A stretch of DNA of 39,768 nucleotides from Erysipelotrichales bacterium (GTDB taxonomy: Bacteria; Bacillota_I; Bacilli_A; RFN20; CAG-826): contig JAFLVA010000003.1 of the NCBI GenBank assembly GCA_022508525.1, positions 1-39,768 of the forward strand. Direction: 5' to 3'. Below, in pieces: positions 1 through 8,727 of this stretch. Positions within the stretch are counted from its first letter, which is position 1. Every line of letters starts with the position of its first letter. The notes beneath the pieces were generated by a model. That model saw nothing but the letters and a program-made list of their open reading frames with translations, did no database searches and was not told the DNA's origin. Made by a program: the position numbers and the translations under genes.

Positions 1-63
1 TACTCTAGTAAGCATTATAACTACAATTATCGATATTATTGACAAATAATAATCGGTAGAAAC

Positions 64-146
64 AAAAAAGCCGCTGATGACGAGCAATCTTTAGCGGCTA
101 ACAACAACGTAGGAGTTAGTCACTAGATTGATCTAGGACCTTCCTT
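64..146 (-). ncRNA. Candidate small RNA with own promoter and terminator
   Basis: No reading frame is seen here, but the minus strand carries a complete transcription unit. A -10 TATAAT lies at 153-158 and a -35 TTGCAA at 177-182, with an 18-nt spacer. The predicted start is near 146. The transcript would fold into a short CTAGAT/ATCTAG hairpin (122-135), a CTAAC/GTTAG hairpin, and a terminator with stem AGCCGCT/AGCGGCT (69-75 and 93-99) followed by a T run at 64-69. The RNA would be about 80-85 nt. I do not recognise the family; it does not look like 6S, SRP, tmRNA or a riboswitch I know. Confidence 0.5.
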
Positions 147-152
147 ATTAAT

Positions 153-182
153 ATTATACATTAATTGTTAAGTTTGTTGCAA
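153..182 (-). promoter_or_regulatory. Promoter of the candidate small RNA
   Basis: Minus-strand sigma-A type promoter: -35 TTGCAA (177-182), 18-nt spacer, perfect -10 TATAAT (153-158). It points away from the dCMP deaminase gene towards the terminator hairpin at 64-99. Confidence 0.5.
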
Positions 183-282
183 AGGATTTAAATTATATAG
201 AAAAATCAAAAGGCGCAATTGATTTATTAATGATAAAATCATTAAAAGTATAAAAATAGGTGTTAATTCTTTAAAGATAGTT

Positions 283-288
283 TATAAT
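283..288 (+). promoter_or_regulatory. -10 element upstream of the dCMP deaminase operon
   Basis: Perfect TATAAT 25 nt before the start codon. No good -35 is visible at 16-18 nt, so the assignment rests on the -10 alone. It would drive the run of tightly spaced genes from 313 to 5074. Confidence 0.4.
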
Positions 289-312
289 TTTAAATGAATT
301 CGAGGTGTTATT

Positions 313-783
313 ATGGGAAAAAGACCAGATTATATTACATGGGAAGAATATTTTATGGGCATTGCCCAACTTTCTGCATTAAGAAGTAAGGATCCTTCTA
401 CACAAGTTGGTGCATGTATCGCTAATGCTGATAACAAAGTTGTAAGTATTGGTTACAATGGTATGCCACATGGACTTAATGATGATCATATGCCTTGGGG
501 ACGTGGTGAAGGTTTAGAATCTAAATATTTGTATGTATGTCATGCTGAGTTTAATGCAATTTTAAATAGTAATATCTCTAATTTAAAGGGAACGAAAATT
601 TATGTAACTTTATTTCCTTGTAATGAATGTACAAAAGCAATAATTCAAACAGGAATTAAAGAAGTAATATATTTAAGTGATAAATATGCTGAAACAGTCG
701 AAACTAAAGCAAGTAAAAAAATGCTTGATATGGCTGGTATTAAATATCGTAAATTTGAGGGAAAATTAATAGAGTTTAAATAG
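313..783 (+). CDS. Deoxycytidylate (dCMP) deaminase
   Basis: Zinc-dependent cytidine/dCMP deaminase, 156 residues, the usual length for the ComEB/dCMP deaminase family. It converts dCMP to dUMP, feeding thymidylate synthesis in the cytoplasm. The zinc and catalytic motif CHAE is at residues 76-79 (His77 ligand, Glu79 proton shuttle) and the second ligand pair PCNEC at 102-106 (Cys103, Cys106). The N-terminal [10 protein letters not shown] and [10 protein letters not shown] segments are typical of dCMP deaminases rather than tRNA or free cytidine deaminases. A GAGGTG ribosome site sits 6 nt before the ATG. It is the first gene of a tightly packed run; the next gene begins 1 nt after its stop. 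In comEB-bearing species the family sits with competence genes, but no competence gene is seen here. Confidence 0.9.
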   Translation: MGKRPDYITWEEYFMGIAQLSALRSKDPSTQVGACIANADNKVVSIGYNGMPHGLNDDHMPWGRGEGLESKYLYVCHAEFNAILNSNISNLKGTKIYVTLFPCNECTKAIIQTGIKEVIYLSDKYAETVETKASKKMLDMAGIKYRKFEGKLIEFK

Positions 784-784
784 T

Positions 785-1003
785 ATGGAAAAGAAAAGAA
801 TATTAAACAAAGGATTTTTCAAGCGTTTTATAATTTGCTTAATAACATATTCTTTGTTAATGGGAGGAATAGTTGCTGCTTTAAGTGATTTACTATTAAG
901 TGCTCATATTGCGATAAAGATTATAGTAGGAATTGTAGTAGTATTACTTTTTGTAGGCTTAATTATTTATATTGAAATATCTCATAGAAGGAAGGAAAAA
1001 TAA
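785..1003 (+). CDS. Small two-span membrane protein
   Basis: A 72-residue protein I cannot assign to a family. A basic N-terminus (KKRILNKGFFKR) is followed by two hydrophobic spans at about residues 13-33 and 42-65, then a basic tail (HRRKEK), so both ends are probably cytoplasmic. It starts 1 nt after the dCMP deaminase stop and ends 1 nt before the likely TTG start of ecfA1, whose ribosome site lies inside its last codons. This points to translational coupling within one operon. It is too small to be an ECF substrate-binding S component, which has about six spans. Ribosome site weak. Confidence 0.65.
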   Translation: MEKKRILNKGFFKRFIICLITYSLLMGGIVAALSDLLLSAHIAIKIIVGIVVVLLFVGLIIYIEISHRRKEK

Positions 1004-1004
1004 A

Positions 1005-1820
1005 TTGAATATTTTGTCAGTTAAAGATTTATCATTTGGTTATGAAAAAGATAAAAAAGTACTAAAAAATATCTCTTTTGATATTGAACAAGGTAAATAT
1101 GTATCTTTAATTGGCCACAATGGTTCTGGTAAATCTACTTTAGCCAAATTAATTGTTGGATTATTAGATCTTCAATCTGGTTCGATTGAAGTTTTTGGCG
1201 AAGTAATGAAAGGCAAAAATATTTATAACTTAAGACAAAAAATTGGCATTGTTTTCCAAAATCCTGATAATCAATTTATTGGAGCGACAGTTCGTGATGA
1301 TATTGCTTTTGGTTTAGAAAATAATTGCGTTCCACATAATCAAATGGACGAAATAATTAATGAGTTTGCAGGTAAGGTAAATATGATGGAGTTCTTAGAT
1401 AAAGAACCGACAAGATTATCTGGTGGTCAAAAACAACGAGTTGCGATTGCGGGTGTTTTGGCTATGAGTCCTAAAATTATTATATTTGATGAAGCTACTG
1501 CAATGCTTGATCCAAAAGGAAAAAAAGAAATACGCGAATATATCTTAAAAATGAAAAAAGAAGATGAATCTTTAACAATAATTTCGATTACTCATGATAT
1601 TGAAGAAGCCTATAATTCTGATGAAGTTATTATCTTAAATGATGGTGAATTATATTTAAAAGGTAATCCAAAAGAAATTTTTAAAAATGAAACAAAATTA
1701 AAGGAAATAGAATTGGATTTGCCTTTTTTGTCAAAATTAAAAGATTCGCTTATTAAGCGTAATATAGATGTTGAAAATGTTAAGACAATGGAAGAGTTGG
1801 TGAATGCTTTATGCCAATAA
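1005..1820 (+). CDS. ecfA1: ECF transporter ATPase EcfA1
   Basis: One of the two ATPases of the energy-coupling factor transporter, which powers uptake of vitamins or metal ions by interchangeable S components. From a TTG start it has 271 residues: Walker A GHNGSGKS 37-44, Q-loop Gln85, signature LSGGQ 138-142, and Walker B ending FDEAT at about 161-165. The FDEAT form and the C-terminal extension are typical of EcfA1. A longer frame from an ATG at 972 exists, but it would overlap the previous gene and lacks a ribosome site. TTG at 1005 has GAAGGAAGG about 9 nt upstream and gives the normal N-terminus MNILSVKDLSFGY. The 3' end overlaps ecfA2 by 10 nt. Confidence 0.93.
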   Translation: MNILSVKDLSFGYEKDKKVLKNISFDIEQGKYVSLIGHNGSGKSTLAKLIVGLLDLQSGSIEVFGEVMKGKNIYNLRQKIGIVFQNPDNQFIGATVRDDIAFGLENNCVPHNQMDEIINEFAGKVNMMEFLDKEPTRLSGGQKQRVAIAGVLAMSPKIIIFDEATAMLDPKGKKEIREYILKMKKEDESLTIISITHDIEEAYNSDEVIILNDGELYLKGNPKEIFKNETKLKEIELDLPFLSKLKDSLIKRNIDVENVKTMEELVNALCQ

Positions 1821-2671
1821 TTTTTGATCATGTTTTTTATACATATTCAAAGAAAACGCCTTTTGAGCAAATTGGTTTAGAAGATGTTTCTCTTTCATTT
1901 GCAAATTATTCTTTTGTAGCGCTTGTAGGACATACTGGATCTGGTAAGTCGACGCTTGTTCAACACATTACAGGTTTAATTATTCCAGATAACGGAACTA
2001 TAAATGTTGATGATTATGTAATTACACCGCATAAAAGAAAAAATAAAAATATAAGAAAAATTCGTGAACAAATAGGTATTGTTTTTCAATTTCCAGAATA
2101 TCAGTTATTTGAAGAAACTGTTTTAAAAGATGTGGCTTTTGGTCCTAAAAACTTTGGTGTAAACGAAAAAGAAGCTATACAAAGGTCAAAAGATGCGTTA
2201 TTAAAAGTAGGGCTCGATGAAAGTTATTTCAATCGTTCACCATTCGATTTAAGTGGTGGAGAAAAACGTCGTGTCGCAATTGCAGGCATTATTGCTATCA
2301 AACCAAAAGTTTTGATTCTTGATGAACCTACTGCTGGCCTTGACCCTCAAGGTAGTAAGAATATGATGCAATTATTTTGCGATTTGAACGCAAGTGGAAC
2401 ACAAATAATTATGGTAACACATGATATGGATTTAGTGCTTGAATATGCTGATCATGTCATTGTTATGAAAGATGGTAAAGTTGCAAAAGAATTATCGCCA
2501 TTAGAATTATTTTCTAGTAATGATTATCAAGATTTGTCGCTGGATTATCCACGTGTTTTTGAAGTTGCAAAAGAATTAATTAAAAAAGGTTTAAACATTA
2601 ATTTACAAAAAATCAAAAATATTGATACCCTAGTGGACGAAATATGTAAAGGTAGGGATGATTATGAATAA
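1811..2671 (+). CDS. ecfA2: ECF transporter ATPase EcfA2
   Basis: Second ATPase of the ECF module, 286 residues; it forms a heterodimer with EcfA1 on the cytoplasmic face of EcfT. Walker A GHTGSGKS 40-47, a Q-loop in GIVFQFPE near residue 93, signature LSGGE 147-151, Walker B LILDEPT 168-174 and the switch His in VTHD are all present. The FQFPEYQLFEETV segment is characteristic of EcfA2. The start overlaps the end of ecfA1 and the stop overlaps the start of ecfT, so the three subunits are translated as a coupled unit. Confidence 0.94.
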   Translation: MPIIFDHVFYTYSKKTPFEQIGLEDVSLSFANYSFVALVGHTGSGKSTLVQHITGLIIPDNGTINVDDYVITPHKRKNKNIRKIREQIGIVFQFPEYQLFEETVLKDVAFGPKNFGVNEKEAIQRSKDALLKVGLDESYFNRSPFDLSGGEKRRVAIAGIIAIKPKVLILDEPTAGLDPQGSKNMMQLFCDLNASGTQIIMVTHDMDLVLEYADHVIVMKDGKVAKELSPLELFSSNDYQDLSLDYPRVFEVAKELIKKGLNINLQKIKNIDTLVDEICKGRDDYE

Positions 2672-3527
2672 TATCTCTATCGGACGTTACATTCCTTATA
2701 ATTCAAAAGTTCATCGTTTAGATCCACGTCTAAAACTTTTTGTTATGGTTTTATTTATGGTAATGATTTTTTTACCATTTGGTGGATCTGGAACAAATTA
2801 TATGGATTTTATAGCGTATGGCATTATTGCTATTGTTATTTTTATCATTATGGCCATTGCTCATGTGAAATTATCTATGCTTTTTAAACAATTGAAATCT
2901 ATATGGTTTTTAGTGATAATTTTATTTGTTTTTAATTTGCTGATGAAAAGTGATGGAAAATCATATACATTATTTAACACCGTTACACTATATTATGAAA
3001 AGGCGCTTTATGATACTGCCTATATATTTATTAGATTACTTTTAATGATATCTTTAACTATGACATTGACTGCTACAACAACACCTTTGGATTTAACTTA
3101 TGCCATAGAATGGTATCTAATTCCTTTTAAGCTTATTAAGTTACCAACACATGAAATAGCTATGACGATATCTATTGCCTTACGTTTTATACCAACTTTG
3201 CTTGATGAGACAGATCGTATTATGAAAGCACAAGCAAGCAGAGGCGTGGATTTCCAAAACGGTAAATTTAAAGAAAAAGTACGAGCAATAATATCTCTTA
3301 TTGTTCCACTTTTGGTTTCCGCATTTCAAAGAAGTGAGGAACTCGCAAATGCAATGGAGGCACGCGGTTATAATCCTGGTGCTAAAAGAACACGTTATCG
3401 CTTATTAAAATGGAAAATGTTGGATACATTTGCTCTTATTTTGTCATTAGCGTTTTTTGGATTAGTTCTTTATATGTCTATATCAAACTTTGACTTAGTA
3501 ATGCAAATTAAGAATATTATGGGGTAA
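2664..3527 (+). CDS. ecfT: ECF transporter transmembrane subunit EcfT
   Basis: Membrane scaffold of the ECF transporter, 287 residues with several hydrophobic spans. It carries the two coupling-helix motifs that bind the ATPases: ASRGVDF near residue 190 and AMEARGY near residue 230 (A-R-G type). The N-terminal segment YIPYNSKVHRLDPRLKL is typical of the CbiQ/EcfT family. ATG at 2664 is preferred over an ATG 6 nt earlier because GGTAGGGA is then correctly spaced. It overlaps the end of ecfA2 by 8 nt. No S component is in the window, so this is the shared (group II) module serving S proteins encoded elsewhere. Confidence 0.93.
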   Translation: MNNISIGRYIPYNSKVHRLDPRLKLFVMVLFMVMIFLPFGGSGTNYMDFIAYGIIAIVIFIIMAIAHVKLSMLFKQLKSIWFLVIILFVFNLLMKSDGKSYTLFNTVTLYYEKALYDTAYIFIRLLLMISLTMTLTATTTPLDLTYAIEWYLIPFKLIKLPTHEIAMTISIALRFIPTLLDETDRIMKAQASRGVDFQNGKFKEKVRAIISLIVPLLVSAFQRSEELANAMEARGYNPGAKRTRYRLLKWKMLDTFALILSLAFFGLVLYMSISNFDLVMQIKNIMG

Positions 3528-3531
3528 AATT

Positions 3532-4272
3532 ATGCGTATTAGATTAGATATTAGTTATGATGGACATAATTTTATGGGTTTTCAAAGACAACCTGATTTA
3601 CGCACAGTGCAGGGAGAAATTGAAAAAGTTTTGACAAAGATATTTAATGTTGAGACAGTTATTACTGCCGCAGGAAGAACTGATGCTGGCGTTCATGCTT
3701 TTAATCAAGTAATAACTTTTGAACCTAGCAAAGAAATAGAATTAAATCGACTTCGTTATTCTTTAAATTGTTTACTTCCTAACGATATTCATGTTAATGA
3801 AATTAGAGAAGTAGATGATGACTTTCATCCTCGTCAAAGTGCTAAAAGTAAAGTTTATCGTTATTTAATTAATATGGGAGAGGCTAATCCTTTCTATGAA
3901 AACTATCGCTATGAGTTGAAAAGGAAGTTAGATATAGAAAAAATGGTTGAAGCATCAAAACTATTTATTGGTACGCATGATTTTAAAAACTTTACAACAA
4001 AAAAAGAGGATTTGAAAAACTTTATTCGTACTGTTCATAATTTAGAAATTAGTCAAAAAGGAAACGAAATAACGATTGAAATAACTGGCGATGGATTTAT
4101 GCGTTATATGGTACGCATGATTGTTGGTACATTAGTAATGATTGGACTAAATAAAGAAACTAAAAGTTTCGTTCAAGATCGTTTAGATAGTGAGAAACAC
4201 GAAGTAGTGATATACAAAGCTCCAAGTAATGGATTATATTTAGTAAAAGTTAACTATAAGGAGGAAGATTAA
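3532..4272 (+). CDS. truA: tRNA pseudouridine(38-40) synthase TruA
   Basis: Isomerises uridines 38-40 in the anticodon stem-loop of many tRNAs. It has 246 residues, the normal length. The catalytic Asp51 lies in the motif AAGRTDAGVHA (47-57), and the N-terminal RIRLDISYDG..F.GFQRQ and C-terminal GDGFMRYMVRMIVG segments are diagnostic. Placement directly after ecfT (4-nt gap) is the classic Firmicutes order. The usual following pair rplM-rpsI is displaced about 7 kb downstream here. Confidence 0.95.
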   Translation: MRIRLDISYDGHNFMGFQRQPDLRTVQGEIEKVLTKIFNVETVITAAGRTDAGVHAFNQVITFEPSKEIELNRLRYSLNCLLPNDIHVNEIREVDDDFHPRQSAKSKVYRYLINMGEANPFYENYRYELKRKLDIEKMVEASKLFIGTHDFKNFTTKKEDLKNFIRTVHNLEISQKGNEITIEITGDGFMRYMVRMIVGTLVMIGLNKETKSFVQDRLDSEKHEVVIYKAPSNGLYLVKVNYKEED

Positions 4273-4273
4273 A

Positions 4274-5074
4274 GTGATACCTTATTGTTTTCATACACAT
4301 ACAAAAAGATGTGGACACGCAATCGGAGAAGATGAGGAATATGTTATCGAGGCAATTGCAGCTGGTGTGCGACGCCTTGGTTTTTCTGATCATGTTATGA
4401 TTCCTGGATTTTCTCAACCAAGAATAAGAGGAGAATTTTCAGAAATTGAAGGTTATTTGAATTCAATAAACTTTCTAAAACAAAAGTATCAAGACAAAAT
4501 TAAACTATACGCAGGTTTTGAAGCAGAATATAGCGATAGTTTTGAATCATATTATCGTTCACTTTTTGAAGAAAATAAAATAGATTATTTAATATTAGGA
4601 CAACACTTTAGTTTTGTTAATGGAAAAATTGAAGATTACTTTGGACATGTCCACGATAAAACATCAATGTATAAATATCGTGATTATGCTGTTAAGGCAA
4701 TGTCAACAGGCTTATTTTCTGTTTTTGCACATCCTGATTTGTTCTTGTCAAATGCTCCGCGATTTGACGCAACTGCGAAGGCTGTGGCGATTGATATTTG
4801 TAAAGCAGCTTTACAATATGATGTGGCACTTGAAATTAATTTGGCGGGCATTAGAAAAGGAATAGTAAAAATAGGAAATGAAAAGCGTTATTTGTATCCG
4901 TATCGTCCGTTTTGGAAAGTGGTAGCAAAATATAAATGTCGAGTTGTAATTGGAGTAGATGCTCATGATCCACGAGATTTTAAATCCAATGAGTATAGTA
5001 TGGCTTTACAAATGATTCGCGAATTAGGTTTAAATCATGATCAACAACTAAAACTAAAAGAGTATAAAAAGTAG
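4274..5074 (+). CDS. PHP-domain phosphatase, histidinol-phosphatase (HisK/HisJ) type
   Basis: Metal-dependent phosphatase of the PHP superfamily, 266 residues. Metal-binding motifs are in the expected order: HTHTKRCGHA at 7-16, SDH near 38-40, GFEAEYSD, GQHFS, AHPDLF and a final GVDAHDP. The RCGHA signature is that of the histidinol-phosphatase subfamily. It starts with GTG 1 nt after truA, with AAGGAGG just upstream inside truA. No other histidine biosynthesis gene is visible, so the substrate could be another small phosphoester; the subfamily is often annotated as histidinol-phosphatase by homology alone. Confidence 0.82.
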   Translation: MIPYCFHTHTKRCGHAIGEDEEYVIEAIAAGVRRLGFSDHVMIPGFSQPRIRGEFSEIEGYLNSINFLKQKYQDKIKLYAGFEAEYSDSFESYYRSLFEENKIDYLILGQHFSFVNGKIEDYFGHVHDKTSMYKYRDYAVKAMSTGLFSVFAHPDLFLSNAPRFDATAKAVAIDICKAALQYDVALEINLAGIRKGIVKIGNEKRYLYPYRPFWKVVAKYKCRVVIGVDAHDPRDFKSNEYSMALQMIRELGLNHDQQLKLKEYKK

Positions 5075-5187
5075 TAAAAATTTCAAGTCAAAATTTATTA
5101 AGTAATAAAAATCAAAGTATTAATTGAAACAAAATCATATGTTTTTAGTAAAATTTATATAAAAAATATGTAATATCACACAAAAAG

Positions 5188-5196
5188 TGTTATAAT
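5188..5196 (+). promoter_or_regulatory. Extended -10 promoter of yebC
   Basis: TGT followed by a perfect TATAAT (5191-5196), an extended -10 that can work with a weak -35; none is obvious. It lies 30 nt before the yebC start, and an AAGGAG ribosome site follows. Confidence 0.55.
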
Positions 5197-5226
5197 TTTA
5201 AAGGTTTAAACAAGGAGAAATTAATT

Positions 5227-5952
5227 ATGGGAAGAGCACATGAAGTACGTGCTGCATCTATGGCAGCTACTGCAGCAAAAAAATCCGCATTATGTATGCG
5301 TGCATCTAAAGAAATTTATATGGCTGCAAAATCTGGAGTTCCTGATCCGGTAGCAAATCTTGCACTTAAGGCTGCGATTGAAAAATATAAAGGTCAAAAC
5401 TTACCAAAGGATGTTATTACTAGAGCTATTGAAAAGGCTAAAGGCGGTTCACAAGAATCTTATATTCAAGGACGCTTTGAAGGCTTTGGTGCTGGTAATG
5501 TAGCAATCATTATTGATACTTTATCCGATAACTCAAATAGAGCATATGTTGAAGTTAAAACAGCAGTAGGCAAAAAAGGTGGACACTTAGGTACACCTGG
5601 CAGTGTCTCTTATAACTTTACAGAAGCTGGTTTATTAATCTTCAAATCAGATAAGAGTGTTGAAGAAATTGAAGAACTTTTAATTATGTCTGATGTTGAC
5701 GTTACAGAAGTTAGTAAAGATGAAGAATACATTGAAGTACACGTTGCTCCTACAGCATTCGGAAATGCTAAATCTGTATTAGCAGATAATGGTATTACTG
5801 AATTTGATAAGGCAGAAATTTCAATGTTACCAAATGATTACGTTAAATTAACTGGTGAAGATTTGCAAAAATTCAAAGATATGTTAGATTTACTTGACGA
5901 TTGCCAAGATGTTCAAGAAGTTTATCATAACTGTGACTTATCAGAAGAATAA
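5227..5952 (+). CDS. YebC/TACO1 family translation factor
   Basis: A 241-residue member of the YebC/PmpR/TACO1 family, of the YeeN-like subtype by its N-terminus MGRAHEVRAASMAATAAKK. Family hallmarks are seen: KIYMAAKSG-like helix (KEIYMAAKSG), GGSQESYIQGRFEGFG, and VGKKGGHLGTPGSVSYNF around residues 117-134. Members were long listed as transcriptional regulators; more recent work on the family supports a ribosome-associated role in relieving stalls, for example at proline runs. Single-gene unit with its own extended -10 promoter and a terminator at 5981-6014. Confidence 0.9.
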   Translation: MGRAHEVRAASMAATAAKKSALCMRASKEIYMAAKSGVPDPVANLALKAAIEKYKGQNLPKDVITRAIEKAKGGSQESYIQGRFEGFGAGNVAIIIDTLSDNSNRAYVEVKTAVGKKGGHLGTPGSVSYNFTEAGLLIFKSDKSVEEIEELLIMSDVDVTEVSKDEEYIEVHVAPTAFGNAKSVLADNGITEFDKAEISMLPNDYVKLTGEDLQKFKDMLDLLDDCQDVQEVYHNCDLSEE

Positions 5953-5980
5953 TACATTAATACTTAATTAACAAAATTTA

Positions 5981-6014
5981 AAAATGGTGTTGAAATATAC
6001 ACCATTTTATTTTT
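5981..6014 (+). terminator. Terminator of yebC
   Basis: Ten-base-pair stem AAAATGGTGT/ACACCATTTT with an 8-nt loop, followed by a T-rich tail, 28 nt after the yebC stop. The remaining bases up to 6145 hold only a small GAGGATTCCTC palindrome (about 6041-6051); I see no gene there. Confidence 0.8.
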
Positions 6015-6145
6015 AATTATTTGTGAATCTTTAACTTTAGAGGATTCCTCGGTGGTTCAAAAAAAAGGTACTAAATCTGTGAAAAAATCTATAAAAAAAT
6101 GGGTAATTAGAAAAAGATCACCATTTTGAAGATAGGTGCAAAAGA

Positions 6146-6176
6146 AAAAAGAAGCAGGATTTACGTTCTCGCTTCT
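6146..6176 (-). terminator. Terminator of the first clostripain-like gene
   Basis: On the minus strand, GAAGC pairs with GCTTC around a 15-nt loop and is followed by a run of T just downstream of the stop at 6193. Confidence 0.65.
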
Positions 6177-6192
6177 TTATTTTTTTGATTAT

Positions 6193-8469
6193 TTAATATC
6201 TATACCATGAACCATATGTTGAGTTAAGTTCGCGCCAATTATCGAAATATGTTTCGGAAGCAAGATATGATGATCTGCTACCATATCCACTAATTGCGCA
6301 GAAGAAGTTTAATCCGCCTGCATCAGCAGAGTTTTTACCATAAACATTATGAATAACAACTTCTTCAAGTGCTGTCTCTACATCTTCAATTCCAATTGAA
6401 GAAAAGTCTTCACTTTCTTTCATAGCTTCAATAAAGTCTTTTATATCAAATACATCGTAAGGATAACCATAACTTGAGTCATAACCGAATTTTTGACATC
6501 CATTAACATAAGATTTGAATTTTGACCATTTGCTAGTGCTTATAATAATTTTAGAAAGATTTAAGGACATATTTTCCCATGCTTCACGGAAAATTGGCAT
6601 TTTACTTAAATCTAATACAGACATTGTTGCGTCGTTATAATTGCTATAACCCCAAGATTTATAATATGCATCGCATTTTTCTACGTATGTATTAGCGATT
6701 TCTTTTAATAAATCTGGTGTTTCAATTTCGGTATTTGCATATAAGTCATCAAGCCAATTATCGTAATCCCATCCTTCACCAGGTTCACTTTCTTGCGATG
6801 CTACCATATATTCAAAATAATCACTACTTAAGTCGGCGACATCAGCAGTTGCCATTAAGCAACAATCATAACCAATCCATTCTAATTTATTAGTGATACC
6901 AGCTTCTTCAAATGCTTTTTCTAAAGCATAGTGTGCTTCGCCACTTGTTAATTGATCGTAATCATATGTTTCATCATAGCAACATCCAACTACTGCACCA
7001 CCGTGTCCCCATAAAATAACACCTGTTTTACTAGCAGGATATTCTGTTAATCCCCATTCCATAAAACTTTGGAAAGTGGAAGATGCGCCCATTGAGGCAT
7101 TTGGAAGTTCATCATCCATAACAAGATTATTGTTTTTGACGTGCCATCTTTGTAATGTTGTGGAACTAATTCCGTATTTGGTGCTCCATTTTTTTGCACC
7201 GCCAGTTTGAATAATAATATTGATGTTATCAGGCATATTATCGACAGAAAGTATTTCTGCTATATTTTCAGTTGCTAATCCTGCATCAGTTTCTAAGTCT
7301 GTGCCACTTAGATAAATCATAATAGTATAATCGTCTAAAAGTTGATTTTTAACTTCAACATTACATGATGCAACTTTTGTTCCATCTTCAGAAGAAGCGG
7401 TAATTGTAGAAGTACCAGAGCTAATTGCTTCAACAATTCCATCAGTAACTGTTGCAACACTTGGATTACTTGAATTCCAAATTATATTTTTATTTGTTGC
7501 ATCATCAGGAAGAATAGACGCTGTTAATTTGTAAGTTTGATTTATAACTAGATCAAGAGAAGTTTTATTTAAAGTTAGACTTGAGATAGGAACATTTTCA
7601 ACAGTAAGTATAATGCTCTTTTGAACGAGAACATCATTTTCGCCTATTACTGTAGCAGTGATTGTTGAAGTTCCTTGCTTAATTGCTGTAACTTTACCAG
7701 TATCAGAAATTGTTGCAACAGAAGTATCACTTGATTCCCATGTAACTACCTTTCTATTTGTATTATAAGGTGTGAATTTAACAGATAATTGAGTTTCATA
7801 ACCAACTAATACTTTAGTATTACCAATTATTTCAATAGAAGTAGCATATATTGGATCACCGATTTTGCCACGGTAAATTTGAGGATAAGTTTGTACTGAA
7901 GTAAATGGTCTAAAGTTTGATTTTATTGAATTGTAATAAAGTGTTCCGAAACTACTATTGGTATTTTTTATTGTTGCATTTCCATCACTTGCGATACTAA
8001 TTTCCCAAGTAGTAGAACCAGAATCCCATGCTAATTCTCTAGCAGAGGTAGCACCTAATAATTCACCATTTTCATTAGCTAGTGTCCAAACACCATCTTC
8101 TTCCCCTAATGTAAATTGAATTGTTCCACTAGATAAAGAAGTGATTTGCTTTTTATCGCTTGCGAAAGTTGAATTTTCTGCAACTAAATATTGAGTATTG
8201 TTTTCAAATCCGATTTCACCAGCAGTAACACTATCTTTACCACTTGCGATAACTATAACATCACCAGCATGTAACTCTGCCTCATCGGTAATTAAATTCC
8301 AAGGCAATTCTTCAGGTATTTCAGGTCCTGAGTTTTGACTATTTGATGCTGAGTTTTCATTCGATGTTGAATCTGAACTTGTATTTGAATTCTTATTTGA
8401 ATTAGAGCAAGATGCACAAGTTAGTAATGTGAGTGCAAAGAACAAGAGTAATTTTTTAGATGTTTTCAT
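6193..8469 (-). CDS. Clostripain-type (C11) cysteine peptidase lipoprotein, two Ig-like repeats
   Basis: Surface lipoprotein of 758 residues. A basic, hydrophobic signal ends in LTCASC, a lipobox with an unusual Cys at -3, followed by an Asn/Ser linker. Next come a beta-rich module (about 55-200, from PWNLITDEAELHAGDVIVI to YPQIYRGK) and two bacterial Ig-like (Big2) domains (about 207-290 and 293-375, each with VTWESSDTSVATI- or IIWNSSNPSVATV-type cores). A C11 peptidase domain begins at LLDDYTIMIYLSGTDLE. The catalytic pair is visible: His489 in ILWGHGGA and Cys537 in IGYDCCLMA. C11 peptidases such as clostripain are usually Ca-activated, secreted and specific for basic residues; activity here is inferred. 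Start ATG has AAGGAGGAAG upstream. Paralogue at 8728-11358. Confidence 0.9.
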   Translation of the reverse strand: MKTSKKLLLFFALTLLTCASCSNSNKNSNTSSDSTSNENSASNSQNSGPEIPEELPWNLITDEAELHAGDVIVIASGKDSVTAGEIGFENNTQYLVAENSTFASDKKQITSLSSGTIQFTLGEEDGVWTLANENGELLGATSARELAWDSGSTTWEISIASDGNATIKNTNSSFGTLYYNSIKSNFRPFTSVQTYPQIYRGKIGDPIYATSIEIIGNTKVLVGYETQLSVKFTPYNTNRKVVTWESSDTSVATISDTGKVTAIKQGTSTITATVIGENDVLVQKSIILTVENVPISSLTLNKTSLDLVINQTYKLTASILPDDATNKNIIWNSSNPSVATVTDGIVEAISSGTSTITASSEDGTKVASCNVEVKNQLLDDYTIMIYLSGTDLETDAGLATENIAEILSVDNMPDNINIIIQTGGAKKWSTKYGISSTTLQRWHVKNNNLVMDDELPNASMGASSTFQSFMEWGLTEYPASKTGVILWGHGGAVVGCCYDETYDYDQLTSGEAHYALEKAFEEAGITNKLEWIGYDCCLMATADVADLSSDYFEYMVASQESEPGEGWDYDNWLDDLYANTEIETPDLLKEIANTYVEKCDAYYKSWGYSNYNDATMSVLDLSKMPIFREAWENMSLNLSKIIISTSKWSKFKSYVNGCQKFGYDSSYGYPYDVFDIKDFIEAMKESEDFSSIGIEDVETALEEVVIHNVYGKNSADAGGLNFFCAISGYGSRSSYLASETYFDNWRELNSTYGSWYRY

Positions 8470-8501
8470 AAACTTCCTCCTTAATTAGCCCACGAAACAT
8501 T

Positions 8502-8531
8502 ATTTTACATAATATTAACATTAAATGTAAA
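8502..8531 (-). promoter_or_regulatory. Promoter of the first clostripain-like gene
   Basis: Minus strand: -35 TTTACA (8526-8531), 18-nt spacer, -10 TAAAAT (8502-8507). The pattern TTTACATTT ... ATTATGTA(A/T)AATAA matches the promoter of the paralogue at 11392-11421, so the promoter seems to have been duplicated with the gene. Confidence 0.55.
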
Positions 8532-8680
8532 TATATTTTAAGAAATATATTGGATTTAATTTTAGCACAAATCATTATATACTAGTTGTTTTTAGGCTAT
8601 GTGTGCCAAAGTTTGGTAAAGAAATAAGCATTTCTTTATATTCTATTTTTCGAGTTAAGAAATGTGATTACTACCACAAT

Positions 8681-8705
8681 AAAAAAGTGGACATTTAAGT
8701 CCACC
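8681..8705 (-). terminator. Terminator of the second clostripain-like gene
   Basis: On the minus strand GGTGGAC pairs with GTCCAC around a short loop and is followed by TTTTTTATT, 23 nt beyond the stop. It separates the two paralogous units. Confidence 0.85.
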
Positions 8706-8727
8706 AAAGTAGTTTTAATTATATTAA

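Noticed and set aside
785-1003. ECF substrate-binding (S) component
   Set aside because: Only about two membrane spans and 72 residues; S components have around six spans and 160-200 residues.
972-1004. Earlier ATG start for ecfA1
   Set aside because: It overlaps the upstream gene, has no ribosome site and adds an 11-residue tail foreign to the family; TTG at 1005 has a strong site.
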